Assembly: GCF_016785085.1 (NCBI RefSeq)
Contig: NZ_JAENHO010000012.1
Location: 124,001 to 188,000 of the forward strand
DNA length: 64,000 nt
Reading direction: 5' to 3'
Source of the DNA: Paractinoplanes lichenicola
Lineage (GTDB): Bacteria > Actinomycetota > Actinomycetes > Mycobacteriales > Micromonosporaceae
The notes under the pieces are model-generated. The model saw only the letters and a list, made by a program, of their open reading frames with translations, had not been told where the DNA came from and did not search any database. The position numbers and the translations under genes are program-made. Positions 56,338 to 64,000 of the stretch are shown here, one piece after another (positions within the stretch are counted from its first letter, which is position 1; every line of letters starts with the position of its first letter).

Positions 56338-58671
56338 CTAACCGGCCACCGAGTTGTCCACCCGGCCGCTCAGCCAGGCCGAGCCGATCTCGGCCGGGGG
56401 CAACGGGCGGGCGAACAGGTAGCCCTGGCCGAAGTGGTAGCCCAGATCCTCCAGCAGGGCCCGCTGCTCGACGGTCTCGATGCCCTCGGCCACCGACGCC
56501 AGCTCGAGCGAGGCGGCCATCTGGCTGACCGCGTTGGCCACCGCGGCCTGCCGCCCGACGGTCGTGATCGACTCGACGAACGAGCGGTCGAGCTTGAGCG
56601 AGGTGACCGGGGTGGTCAGCAGCAGGCCGAGCGACGACGCGGCGGTGCCGAAGTCGTCCAGCGACAGGCGCACGCCGTGGCCGCGCAGGTCGAACAGCAC
56701 CTCGGTCGACTCCTCGTCGTCGAACACGGCCGTCTCGGTGACCTCGATGTTCAGGCAGGACGCGGGCAGGCCGGTCTCGGCCAGCACGGCGTCGACCTCG
56801 TCGACGAAGCCCGGTTCGCGCAGCTGGCGGCCGGCCACGTTCACCCCGACGACCAGGTGCTGCGCGGCCGGGTGGGCCCGCCGCCACTCCGCGGCCTGGC
56901 GGCAGGCCTCGCGCAGCGCCCAGCGGCCGATGGCGACGATCTGGCCCGTACGCTCGGCGACCGGGATGAACTCGCTCGGCGCGATCAGCCCGCGGGTCGG
57001 ATGGTTCCACCGGATGAGCGATTCGACACCGGTCAGCGCGCCGTCGCCGAGGCGCACGATCGGCTGGTAGAGCAACGTGAACTCGCCCCGCTCGACGGCC
57101 TGGGCCATCTCGCGGCTGAGCAACGCCTCGGCGCTGATCCGCGCGCCCATCGCGTCGGTGTATTCGACCCACATGCTCTTGCCGCGCCGCTTCGCCTCGT
57201 ACATGGCGATGTCGGCGTTGCTGAGCAGCACTGACGGGTCGTCGCCGGGTCGCGGGCGGGCCACGCCGACGCTGGCCCGGGTGACCAGCACGTGCTGGCC
57301 GACGTCCATGGGCTCGGAGAGCCGGCGCTGGATGTCGTCGGCGACCCGGCCCGCCGCGGCGGCGTCGGCCCCGAGCAGCAGGATGGCGAACTCGTCGCCG
57401 CCGAGCCGCGCGACCACGTCGTCCGTACGCACGGCTTCGCGCAACCGCGCGGAAACGCTCACCAGCAGCGCGTCGCCCGCGGCGTGCCCGAGGGTGTCGT
57501 TGACCGTCTTGAAGTCGTCCAGGTCGATCAGCAGCACGGCCACGCCGTCCGGGTCGGCCAGGCCGTCGGCCAGCAGGGCCGAGAAGCGGGTGCGGTTGGC
57601 CAGGCCGGTCAGCCCGTCGGTGGACGCTTGTGCGCGCAGTTGCGCCTCGTGCCCGCGCACCTCGTCGAGCGCCACGTCGAGGCGGTCGATCAGCTGCATG
57701 TTGTCGTGGAACGCGACGAGCTGGCGCCCGGCGACCAGGCAGCTGGTCACGACGACACCGATGGCCGCGCCCCAGAGCTGGGACGAGGCGTGATCGGGCA
57801 GCATCGCGAAGAAGATCACGAACGTCAGCCCGATCATCCCGTACGGGAGCAGGCTGTAGGGACGGCGCTTGACGGCGCCGGCCGTCCGACCGCTGCGCAC
57901 CACGATCGCCTGGATCCACGGCCCGGCCGCGATGAGCAGCGACGGGGCGAGCCGGATCGTGAAGACGTACGGGTGGCCGGTCTCTTGGAAGTCGCCGGGC
58001 AGGAACGTGGTGATGCCCTGGATGCCGGCGGCGGCCACCATCGGCCAGGCGGCGATCCGGGCCATCGGCGGCACCTTGATGAGGGCGACCTTGGTGGCCG
58101 CGAACGCGGCGACGACGACGAGCGCCGCGGTCAGGCCGGCCGTCACGCCGTCGGTGTGGGCGCTGCCGAGCGGGTTGACCGCGAAACACCACGCGGTGAC
58201 GCCGCCGCCGACGATGACGGTGGTCGCGTCGAGCCAGAAGATCGACTTCTCACGCCGCGTTGTCAGGCCCTGCGGGAAGATCAAACAGGCGATGACGTTG
58301 CTGCTCATGCCGACCGCGAAGAACGCCGTCTGCACCAGCCCGCCGTTCATCGACGGAATGCCCGGCGCGAGCAGGCTGAGGATCGTCTGGGTCGTGTCGC
58401 CGACGGTGAAGCAAAGGCCGGCGAACGTCAGCATCGACCAGAACCGCCGGAACCGCTCGGGCGCGATCGCGCGCAGGCGCCAGGAACCGAGCGCGAGCGC
58501 GGCGTCCAGCGGGACCTGGAACGCCCAGTACGCCTGCACCTGGCGTACGGGATCGCCGTCGAGCAGGAAGAAGAGCGCACAACCGAGCAGGGTGATGCCC
58601 GTGAGAACGCGAAGGGTGGTGTCACGCCACAACAGGCGGGCCGCAGTCTCCACCTGACCTCCCGTCTTCAT
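56338..58671 (-). CDS. GGDEF-EAL protein with N-terminal membrane sensor
   Basis: 777 aa. About nine membrane segments in the first 340 residues form the sensor. GGDEF domain: STDGLTGLANRTRFSALLAD, RTDD inhibitory site five residues before RLGGDEF. EAL domain: the signature reads VESLIRWNHP, followed by EVTETAVF, LDDFGTAASSLGLL, LKLDRSFVES, VAEGIET and GQGYLFARP, so the metal and catalytic residues are kept. Both cyclic-di-GMP synthesis and breakdown are thus possible. The loop after DDFGT (AASSL instead of GYSSL) departs from consensus. It stands alone with its own promoter. Confidence 0.93.
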   Translation of the reverse strand: MKTGGQVETAARLLWRDTTLRVLTGITLLGCALFFLLDGDPVRQVQAYWAFQVPLDAALALGSWRLRAIAPERFRRFWSMLTFAGLCFTVGDTTQTILSLLAPGIPSMNGGLVQTAFFAVGMSSNVIACLIFPQGLTTRREKSIFWLDATTVIVGGGVTAWCFAVNPLGSAHTDGVTAGLTAALVVVAAFAATKVALIKVPPMARIAAWPMVAAAGIQGITTFLPGDFQETGHPYVFTIRLAPSLLIAAGPWIQAIVVRSGRTAGAVKRRPYSLLPYGMIGLTFVIFFAMLPDHASSQLWGAAIGVVVTSCLVAGRQLVAFHDNMQLIDRLDVALDEVRGHEAQLRAQASTDGLTGLANRTRFSALLADGLADPDGVAVLLIDLDDFKTVNDTLGHAAGDALLVSVSARLREAVRTDDVVARLGGDEFAILLLGADAAAAGRVADDIQRRLSEPMDVGQHVLVTRASVGVARPRPGDDPSVLLSNADIAMYEAKRRGKSMWVEYTDAMGARISAEALLSREMAQAVERGEFTLLYQPIVRLGDGALTGVESLIRWNHPTRGLIAPSEFIPVAERTGQIVAIGRWALREACRQAAEWRRAHPAAQHLVVGVNVAGRQLREPGFVDEVDAVLAETGLPASCLNIEVTETAVFDDEESTEVLFDLRGHGVRLSLDDFGTAASSLGLLLTTPVTSLKLDRSFVESITTVGRQAAVANAVSQMAASLELASVAEGIETVEQRALLEDLGYHFGQGYLFARPLPPAEIGSAWLSGRVDNSVAG

Positions 58672-58710
58672 CGGGAGGAAAGATCGGACGATCGGCGGCC
58701 GACTTCAGGA

Positions 58711-58839
58711 TTACCGGGGTGCGGCCTTCGGCATGAGACGCTTCTCGCCGGTGTCGGCCATCGAGTGCAGCACGCCCGCGGTGACCGGGATCAGCCGGGC
58801 GCCCGCGGCCCGCCAGGCGGCGACTGCATCGTGATCCAT
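58711..58839 (-). CDS. Possible small protein, unknown function
   Basis: 42 codons from an ATG at 58839: opens MDHDAVAAWRAAGARLIPVT, ends EKRLMPKAAPR. Codon use is like that of its neighbours. It lies between the GGDEF-EAL gene and the divergent GH43 gene. There is no clear ribosome binding site; an expressed micro-protein is possible but unproven. Confidence 0.35.
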   Translation of the reverse strand: MDHDAVAAWRAAGARLIPVTAGVLHSMADTGEKRLMPKAAPR

Positions 58840-58929
58840 CTCTACAGGGTGGCATCGCGGCGCCACCCCGTACGGCCGGAACTTGCGATAGAGTCCGGAA
58901 GTTGCGGCCCAGCGTCGAGGGGACCATTC

Positions 58930-60570
58930 ATGACCATCGCCAGGACGGCGCTGCGCCAGATCAGCAACCCGGTGCTGCCGGGATTCCACCCCGACCCGTC
59001 GATCCTGCGCGTGGGCACCGACTACTACATCGCCACCTCGACGTTCGAGTGGTTCCCGGGCGTACGGGTGCATCACTCGGCCAACCTGGTCGACTGGACG
59101 CCGCTCGGGGGCGCGCTCAACGAGAAGCGGCTGCTCGACCTGACCGGCACCGGCGACTCGAACGGCGTGTGGGCACCCAACCTCTCGTACGCGCACGGCG
59201 AGTTCCACCTGCTCTACTCCGACGTGGCGACGTTTGCGGGCGGCTATTGGGACCCGCAGAACTACCTGGTCACCGGGCCCACGCCGACCGGGCCGTGGTC
59301 CGACCCGGTGGTGCTGCACGGCCGCGGCTTCGACGCGTCGCTGTTCCACGACGACGACGGCACGACGTGGATGCTGTCGATGGTGGCCGACTGGCGGCCC
59401 GGCCGGAACCGCTTCGCGGGCATCTCGATCCAGCAGTACGACCGGGCGGCCCGCAGGCTCGTCGGCCCCGAACACCTGATCTTCACCGGCACGTCGGCCG
59501 CCGTGACCGAGGCGCCCAACCTCTATCGCAAGGACGGCTGGTATTACCTGGTCACCGCCGAGGGCGGCACGAGCTGGGCGCATCAGGTCACGGTCGCGCG
59601 CTCGAGCCACCTGCTCGGGCCCTATCTGGCCGACCCGTCCGGCCCGATGCTCAGCTCGGCCGGCGACCCGTCGCTCGAGCTGCAGAAGGCCGGGCACGGC
59701 AGCCTCGTCGACACCCCCGACGGCCAGTGGTATCTGGCGCATCTGGTCGCCCGGCCGTATTCGCCGCTCGGCCGGTGCGTGCTCGGCCGCGAATCGGCCA
59801 TCCAGGAGGTGACCTGGACCGCCGACGGCTGGCCATGCATCGCCGACCAGGTGCCGGCCACGTCGGTGCCCGCGCCGCGCGGGGTCGAGGTGCCCGAGAC
59901 CCGGCCGGTGTCGTCGGAGCAGCACGAGGACGACCCCTTCGACGACCCCACGCTGGGCGTCAACTGGTCGACGCTGCGCCGCCCGGCCACGCCCGACTGG
60001 GTGACGCTGACCGAGCGCCCGTCGCATCTGCGCATATACGGCGGCTTCTCGCCGATGGGCCGGCACAAGCCGAGCCTGGTCGCCCGGCGGGTGGTCGCCA
60101 CCGACTGCGCGTTCGAGGCGACCATGCAGTTCGAGCCGCGCAACTATCGCCAGCTGGCCGGGATCACCGCCTACTACAACTCCCGCAACTGGTATTACCT
60201 GCACGTCACGGCCGACGACGACGGCACCCCGGTGCTCGACCTGCTCGCCTGCGACAGCGGCAACGTGACGATCGTGCCCGGCGTGCGGGCCCCGATCCCC
60301 GCGCCCGGCCCGGTGCACCTGCGCCTGCACCTCGAGGGCCCGGCCCTGACGTTCGCGTACGCCCTGCCCGGCGCCCCATGGCAGGCAACCGGCCCGATCC
60401 TCGACGCCACAACCCTGTCCGACGAGTATGCGGCCCGAGTCATCGACGGCGAGCCCGCCGCCTGGGGGTTCACCGGCGCCTTCGTGGGGCTGTGGGTGCA
60501 GGATCTCGGTCGCGAGGGCGCATACGCCGACTTCGACCAGGCCTCCTACCGCTCCGCCGACTCGAGGTAG
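58930..60570 (+). CDS. GH43 glycoside hydrolase (beta-xylosidase type)
   Basis: 546 aa. Five-bladed propeller of GH43: catalytic-base Asp in PVLPGFHPDPSILRVGTDYY, pKa-modulating Asp in GRGFDASLFHDDDG, and general acid Glu in AAVTEAPNLYRKDGWYYLV. The C-terminal 200 residues form the beta-sandwich typical of the xylosidase/arabinofuranosidase branch (PSLVARRVVATDCAFEATMQ; QLAGITAYYNSRNWYY). There is no signal peptide, so it acts on imported xylo-oligosaccharides. GAGGGGA precedes the ATG. Its 3' end overlaps the convergent TetR gene by 25 bp. Confidence 0.93.
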   Translation: MTIARTALRQISNPVLPGFHPDPSILRVGTDYYIATSTFEWFPGVRVHHSANLVDWTPLGGALNEKRLLDLTGTGDSNGVWAPNLSYAHGEFHLLYSDVATFAGGYWDPQNYLVTGPTPTGPWSDPVVLHGRGFDASLFHDDDGTTWMLSMVADWRPGRNRFAGISIQQYDRAARRLVGPEHLIFTGTSAAVTEAPNLYRKDGWYYLVTAEGGTSWAHQVTVARSSHLLGPYLADPSGPMLSSAGDPSLELQKAGHGSLVDTPDGQWYLAHLVARPYSPLGRCVLGRESAIQEVTWTADGWPCIADQVPATSVPAPRGVEVPETRPVSSEQHEDDPFDDPTLGVNWSTLRRPATPDWVTLTERPSHLRIYGGFSPMGRHKPSLVARRVVATDCAFEATMQFEPRNYRQLAGITAYYNSRNWYYLHVTADDDGTPVLDLLACDSGNVTIVPGVRAPIPAPGPVHLRLHLEGPALTFAYALPGAPWQATGPILDATTLSDEYAARVIDGEPAAWGFTGAFVGLWVQDLGREGAYADFDQASYRSADSR

Positions 60571-61148
60571 CCGACCAGGGCCCGCTTGAGCTCGGCGATC
60601 AGGGCCGCGCGCTCGTCGCCCTCGGCGGCCACGATCGGGCCCATCAGGGCGGCCACGATCTGCACCGCGACCATCGCCGTACGCTCGGCGTCGGGCAGCG
60701 GCAGCTCCGGTGAGCGAGCGCGGATGATCGCCGCCACCCGCCCGGTGACGGCCGACTGCAGCGGACGGCTCCCGGCGGCCAGCGCGGCCGGCATCGCGGC
60801 GTTGCCGAAGAGCGCCTTGGCCCCCGGGTGGGCCACGTTGAAGGCGACCAGCGGGTCGACCACGCGCGAGATCAGCTCGGCCAGCGGCAGGCCGGTCACG
60901 TCGGCCTCGCCGAACGCCGTCGTGTGAGCGGCCCGCAACTCCTCGACCAGACGCTGCGACAAGGCCTCGGCGATGGCCTCCTTGTTCGGGAAGTACTGAT
61001 AGAGCGAGCCCGGCGACATCCCGGCCCGGGCGGCGATCGCATTGGTCGAGGTCTTCTCATAGCCGACCTCGGCGAACAGAGCCAGCGTCGCATCCAGAAC
61101 GTCGGCGATGCGGCGCTCACCGCGAGCCTGGCGGCGGACAGGCGGCAT
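60546..61148 (-). CDS. TetR-family transcriptional regulator, divergent from MMPL transporter
   Basis: 200 aa. HTH: DVLDATLALFAEVGYEKTST, NAIAARAGMSPGSLYQYFPN. The helical C-terminal domain has LISRVVDPLVAFNVAHPGAK and a final ALIAELKRALVGYLE. The ATG at 61148 follows GGGGGTGAG. The 88-bp intergenic region holds two TACGAG/CTCGTA-type operators, so it most likely represses both itself and the MMPL gene and is released by the transporter's substrate. Confidence 0.92.
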   Translation of the reverse strand: MPPVRRQARGERRIADVLDATLALFAEVGYEKTSTNAIAARAGMSPGSLYQYFPNKEAIAEALSQRLVEELRAAHTTAFGEADVTGLPLAELISRVVDPLVAFNVAHPGAKALFGNAAMPAALAAGSRPLQSAVTGRVAAIIRARSPELPLPDAERTAMVAVQIVAALMGPIVAAEGDERAALIAELKRALVGYLESAER

Positions 61149-61163
61149 CTCACCCCCTTGACG

Positions 61164-61213
61164 AATACGAGCGATCACTCGTAATCTCCGGAACACGAAC
61201 AGTCGCTCGTATT
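61164..61213. promoter_or_regulatory. Paired TetR operators between TetR and MMPL genes
   Basis: AATACGAGCGA (61164-61174) and TCGCTCGTATT (61203-61213) are perfect 11-bp inverted copies. Each also forms a smaller inverted repeat with inner bases (TACGAGCGATCACTCGTA; ACGAACAGTCGCTCGT). This arrangement is expected for two TetR dimers. Confidence 0.75.
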
Positions 61214-61236
61214 TTCGTAGCCCCGGAGAGGCTAAC

Positions 61237-63717
61237 ATGCCGATCTTCCGCCACCGCCGCTTGATTCTCGCCCTCGGCCTGCTCATCACCGTTGTGTGCG
61301 CGGTTGTGGCCGCAGGCGCTCTGAGCTCTTTCGTACTGAGCCGCTGGGAGGCCCCCGGCACCGAATCCGTTCGCGCCCAAGAGCTGCTCGCCCGCAACTT
61401 CACCACCGGCAACGCCAACCTCATCCTGTTGGTTACTACCGACTCCACGGCTCCCACCACCCCTGGCACATCCCTCGCTCCGACCGCCCCCGGCCCTACC
61501 ACCGCGCCGGCCACTCCCGGCGCCTCCGGCGCCTCCGCCGCCCCCGCACCCGGCACTGCCGGCGTTCCCCCTGCTTCCGCCGCCCCCGCCCCCGCCGACC
61601 CTGCACCCCCGACACCCTCCGATTCCGGCGCTCCCCGCTCTCCCGCCCCTGTTGCTTCTGGCGCTTCCACGCCTGACCCTTCGGCTAGCCACACTTCCCC
61701 CGCACCAGGCACTGCCGCCGCTCCCCCTGCTTCCGCCGCCTCCGCAACCGGCGTCCCCGCATTCAGCGCCCCCGCCCCCGCAACCGGCGCACCCGCACCC
61801 GCACCCGGTGACTCCGCCGCTACCGATGCTTCCCCTGTGGACGGCCCGGACGTGCGTGCGGCGGCCGCACGGGTCGAGGCCCGGCTGGCCGCGGAGGACC
61901 GAGTCGCCGATGTCTGGTCGTACTGGTCGCGCGGCAACGACCCGACGATGCGCAGCCCCGATGGTCAGTACGCGGTCATCCTCGCGCACGTCGAGGGCGA
62001 CGCCACCACCGCGCGCACCTGGATCCGCGAGCACGTCCTGCCCGCGTACACGACAAGCGAGGGCCCGATCGCGGTGCGCGTAGGGGGCAGCGAGGCCGTC
62101 TCGAGTCAGGTGAGCGAACGTGCGGCTTCGGACTTCCTGCGCGCGGAGGCGTTGATCGTACCGCTCATGTTCGTGCTCTTGATCTTGCTCTATCGACGGG
62201 TGCGGCTCGCCCTGCTGACGCTCGGGGTCGGCCTGTTCGCGGTGTTCGGGACGCTCGCCCTGTTGCGCGTTCTTGCGCGTTTCACCGAGGTGTCGACGTT
62301 CGCCGCGAACATCACGCTGGTCATGGGGGTGGGCCTGGGCATCGATTACGGGCTGTTCGTGATTGCGCGTTTCCGCGAGGAGCTGACCCGGGGCGCGGCC
62401 GTCGATGAGGCCACCGCGATCACCGTACGCACGGCGGGCCGGACAGTCGTGTTCAGCGGGCTCACGGTCGCGGCCTCGCTGTCCGCGCTGCTCGTCTTCC
62501 CGTTCGCGTTCCTGTGCTCGTTCGCCTACGCCGGCGTCCTGGTCGTGATCATGGCCGTGCTCGGCGCGCTCACGATCCTGCCCGCCGCGCTCGCAGTGCT
62601 CGGTCCGCGCGCCCTGCGCCGCAATCCGCCACCGGTGGACAACAACGGCTTCTGGTATCGGCTCGGCGCCCGCGTGATGCGCCGCCCGATCCTGTTCGCC
62701 GCGGCCGGCCTGGTGCTGGTCGGCGTGCTCGGCGCCCCCGCCCTGGGCCTGCGGATCGGCCTGCCCGACGACCGCGTGCTGCCGCCGACCGCCTCGACCC
62801 GGCAGACCTACGACCTGCTGCGAGCCCACCTCCCCACCGAGCCGAACGACGCCCTCCAAGTGATCGCCCCCATCGGCACCGACCCGGCCCAGCTGGCCTC
62901 GTCGCTGTCCCGGATCCCGGGGATCGCGCAGGTCAACTCCCCCGCGGGCGTGTTCACCGCCGGCGCCTACCGACGCGCGTTCAGCGATCCGGCCGCGCTG
63001 ACCAGCCCTTCCGCCGTACGGCTGGAGGCAGTGCCAACCCGGGAGGCGCTCGCCGGCACCGACGTTCCCGAGCTAGTCGCCGCCGTACGGGCATTGGCGC
63101 CCGGCGCGACAGTGGGCGGCTTCCCGGCCGAACTGAGCGATTTTCGCGCATCTTTGACCAGCCGCATCCCGATCGTGGCGGTGCTGATCCTGGCCATTTC
63201 GTTCGCCGTGTTGTTCGCGATGTCGCGCAGTTTGCTCATCCCGGTCAAAGCGACGGTGCTCAACCTGCTCAGCCTGGCCGTCATGTACGGGGTGCTGGTG
63301 ACCGTCTTCCAGAACGGCGCGTTCGCGAACCTGCTCGGGTTCACCCCGATCGGCACGCTCGACCCCGCGTTCCCGATTCTGATGTTCTGTGTCGCGTACG
63401 GGTTGTCGATGGACTACGAGGTCTTCCTGCTCTCGCGCATCAAGGAACGCTACGAGCGGACGGGCGACAACACCCGCGCGGTGCTCGAGGGACTGCAGCG
63501 CAGCGCCCCGCTGGTCACCGCGGCCGCCGCGATCCTGGCCGTCTCATTTTCCCTGTACGCGACCGGCGAGGTCATGTATCTGCAGATGATCGGGGTGGGC
63601 ACCGCCGTGGCGATCATCGTGGACGCGACGATCATCCGCGGGGTGCTCGTGCCGTCGCTCATGCGTCTCGCCGGCCGCGCGAACTGGTGGACGCCGTCGT
63701 TCAGGTGGGGATCGTGA
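61237..63717 (+). CDS. MMPL-family transporter with a long Pro/Ala/Ser insertion
   Basis: 826 aa RND-superfamily protein with two halves of one plus five membrane helices. The family mark GVGLGIDYGLFVIARFREEL is in the first half and CVAYGLSMDYEVFLLSRIKE in the second; each holds the Asp-Tyr pair used for proton relay. In the first extracytoplasmic domain, residues about 70-201 are almost wholly Pro, Ala, Ser, Thr and Gly, a low-complexity insertion of about 130 residues not typical of the family. MMPL proteins export lipids or drugs. The gene is divergent from the TetR gene and controlled by the paired operators. Confidence 0.92.
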   Translation: MPIFRHRRLILALGLLITVVCAVVAAGALSSFVLSRWEAPGTESVRAQELLARNFTTGNANLILLVTTDSTAPTTPGTSLAPTAPGPTTAPATPGASGASAAPAPGTAGVPPASAAPAPADPAPPTPSDSGAPRSPAPVASGASTPDPSASHTSPAPGTAAAPPASAASATGVPAFSAPAPATGAPAPAPGDSAATDASPVDGPDVRAAAARVEARLAAEDRVADVWSYWSRGNDPTMRSPDGQYAVILAHVEGDATTARTWIREHVLPAYTTSEGPIAVRVGGSEAVSSQVSERAASDFLRAEALIVPLMFVLLILLYRRVRLALLTLGVGLFAVFGTLALLRVLARFTEVSTFAANITLVMGVGLGIDYGLFVIARFREELTRGAAVDEATAITVRTAGRTVVFSGLTVAASLSALLVFPFAFLCSFAYAGVLVVIMAVLGALTILPAALAVLGPRALRRNPPPVDNNGFWYRLGARVMRRPILFAAAGLVLVGVLGAPALGLRIGLPDDRVLPPTASTRQTYDLLRAHLPTEPNDALQVIAPIGTDPAQLASSLSRIPGIAQVNSPAGVFTAGAYRRAFSDPAALTSPSAVRLEAVPTREALAGTDVPELVAAVRALAPGATVGGFPAELSDFRASLTSRIPIVAVLILAISFAVLFAMSRSLLIPVKATVLNLLSLAVMYGVLVTVFQNGAFANLLGFTPIGTLDPAFPILMFCVAYGLSMDYEVFLLSRIKERYERTGDNTRAVLEGLQRSAPLVTAAAAILAVSFSLYATGEVMYLQMIGVGTAVAIIVDATIIRGVLVPSLMRLAGRANWWTPSFRWGS
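61444..61839. repeat. Low-complexity Pro/Ala/Ser-coding tract
   Basis: C-rich imperfect repeats (CCCGCACCCGGCACTGCCG, CCCCTGCTTCCGCCG and similar, the latter near-duplicated at about 61568 and 61726) encode the insertion in the MMPL transporter. The strand bias for C is extreme. Confidence 0.75.
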
Positions 63718-64000
63718 ACGGCTTCAGGACGTGCAGTCCGGGTCCGCTCGGGACGGCCACCACGCTCAGATTGCGCTCGTCCAGCCACGCGGCGTCGACG
63801 GTCACCGGCTTGGCCTTGCCACCGATCGTTGCCGCCGCACGATCGGCCAGGATCTTCCCGTCCTCGGTGCTGAGCACGGCGACCCGTACGGCGTTGCTTG
63901 TCCGGTATGTCACGGCGACGCGCCCGGTCGACGGCGACAAGCGCAGCGCGTCGAGACTCCGGCAGCCCCGCGGGAGGGGCAGGACCCGCTGGGCCGACAG
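63701..64000 (-). CDS. C-terminal part of a propeller-like protein (partial, start off the right edge)
   Basis: The frame is open from the window edge to a stop at 63701; 99 residues are visible. Segments such as LDALRLSPSTGRVAVTYRTS, VRVAVLSTEDGKI and DAAWLDERNLSVVAVPSG look like blades of a TolB/WD40-like propeller. The protein ends VLKPFTIPT. Its 3' end overlaps that of the convergent MMPL gene by 17 bp. Function cannot be judged from this part. Confidence 0.6.
   Translation of the reverse strand: MSAQRVLPLPRGCRSLDALRLSPSTGRVAVTYRTSNAVRVAVLSTEDGKILADRAAATIGGKAKPVTVDAAWLDERNLSVVAVPSGPGLHVLKPFTIPT

Noticed and set aside
56338..58671. Degenerate, inactive EAL domain
   Set aside because: The signature reads ESL rather than EAL, but the downstream metal and catalytic motifs (EVTE, DDFGT, KLDRSF, AEGIET, GQGYLF) are kept.
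1..64000. tRNA, rRNA, prophage, insertion sequences, integrase or att sites
   Set aside because: No cloverleaf-like segment with a CCA end, no rRNA blocks and no transposase or integrase motifs were found by reading; short or decayed copies cannot be excluded.

Overview
The window is very GC-rich, has strong GC bias at third codon positions, and carries gene families typical of filamentous actinobacteria: an XRE regulator with a DUF5753-type C-terminal region next to a PF04672-type methyltransferase, many GTG/TTG starts, many leaderless-looking promoters, and a rare TTA codon in one gene. A member of the Micromonosporaceae (Actinoplanes-like) is my best guess. This is an inference from gene content; no rRNA or tRNA gene lies in the window to test it.

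Layout. 1-7 kb: a truncated IclR regulator, a PEP-mutase-fold protein, a 15-bp tandem repeat array, a GNAT/BKACE divergent pair, an MFS transporter ending in a tandem repeat, and small regulator, secreted and methyltransferase genes. 7-13 kb: an unknown protein coupled to a serine hydrolase, then a secreted lipase, an erythromycin-esterase-like protein and a secreted EEP phosphohydrolase/nuclease. 13-21 kb: an HxlR/quinone reductase divergent pair, a sigma-like protein, an autoregulated membrane protein/HTH pair, a second MDR reductase, two methyltransferases and an SGNH hydrolase.

21.2-34.5 kb is the most interesting part and reads as a biological-conflict (defence) island. A three-gene cassette on the minus strand (PD-(D/E)XK nuclease, winged-helix middle protein, SMC-like ATPase with zinc hook; all joined by 4-bp overlaps) fits the ABC-three-component (ABC-3C) architecture. 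Next to it, after a divergent EEP-type nuclease, is a minus-strand operon: a small EACC1-like protein, a caspase-STAND NTPase-WD40 protein, and a giant membrane-anchored P-loop NTPase carrying about 30 copies of a 28-residue repeat. The last gene is the least familiar component. At 37.6-41.6 kb a frameshifted GTPase with a small partner gene faces an NB-ARC/TPR protein, which may extend the island.

41.7-64 kb is mostly housekeeping and accessory metabolism: a MetNIQ methionine importer, a DASS-family anion transporter behind a perfect palindrome, an ArsR-type regulator, a ScyD-like secreted propeller, an MBL hydrolase, the XRE/PF04672 pair, a lipoprotein, a methyltransferase, a TetR-thioesterase operon, a phosphotransferase, a GGDEF-EAL protein, a GH43 glycosidase, and a TetR/MMPL divergent pair. 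The window ends inside a further gene.

A second theme is repeated DNA. Minisatellites of 15, 40-44, 21 and 16-19 bp occur in intergenic DNA, at gene 3' ends and inside reading frames, and one element of about 80 bp appears at two distant intergenic sites.
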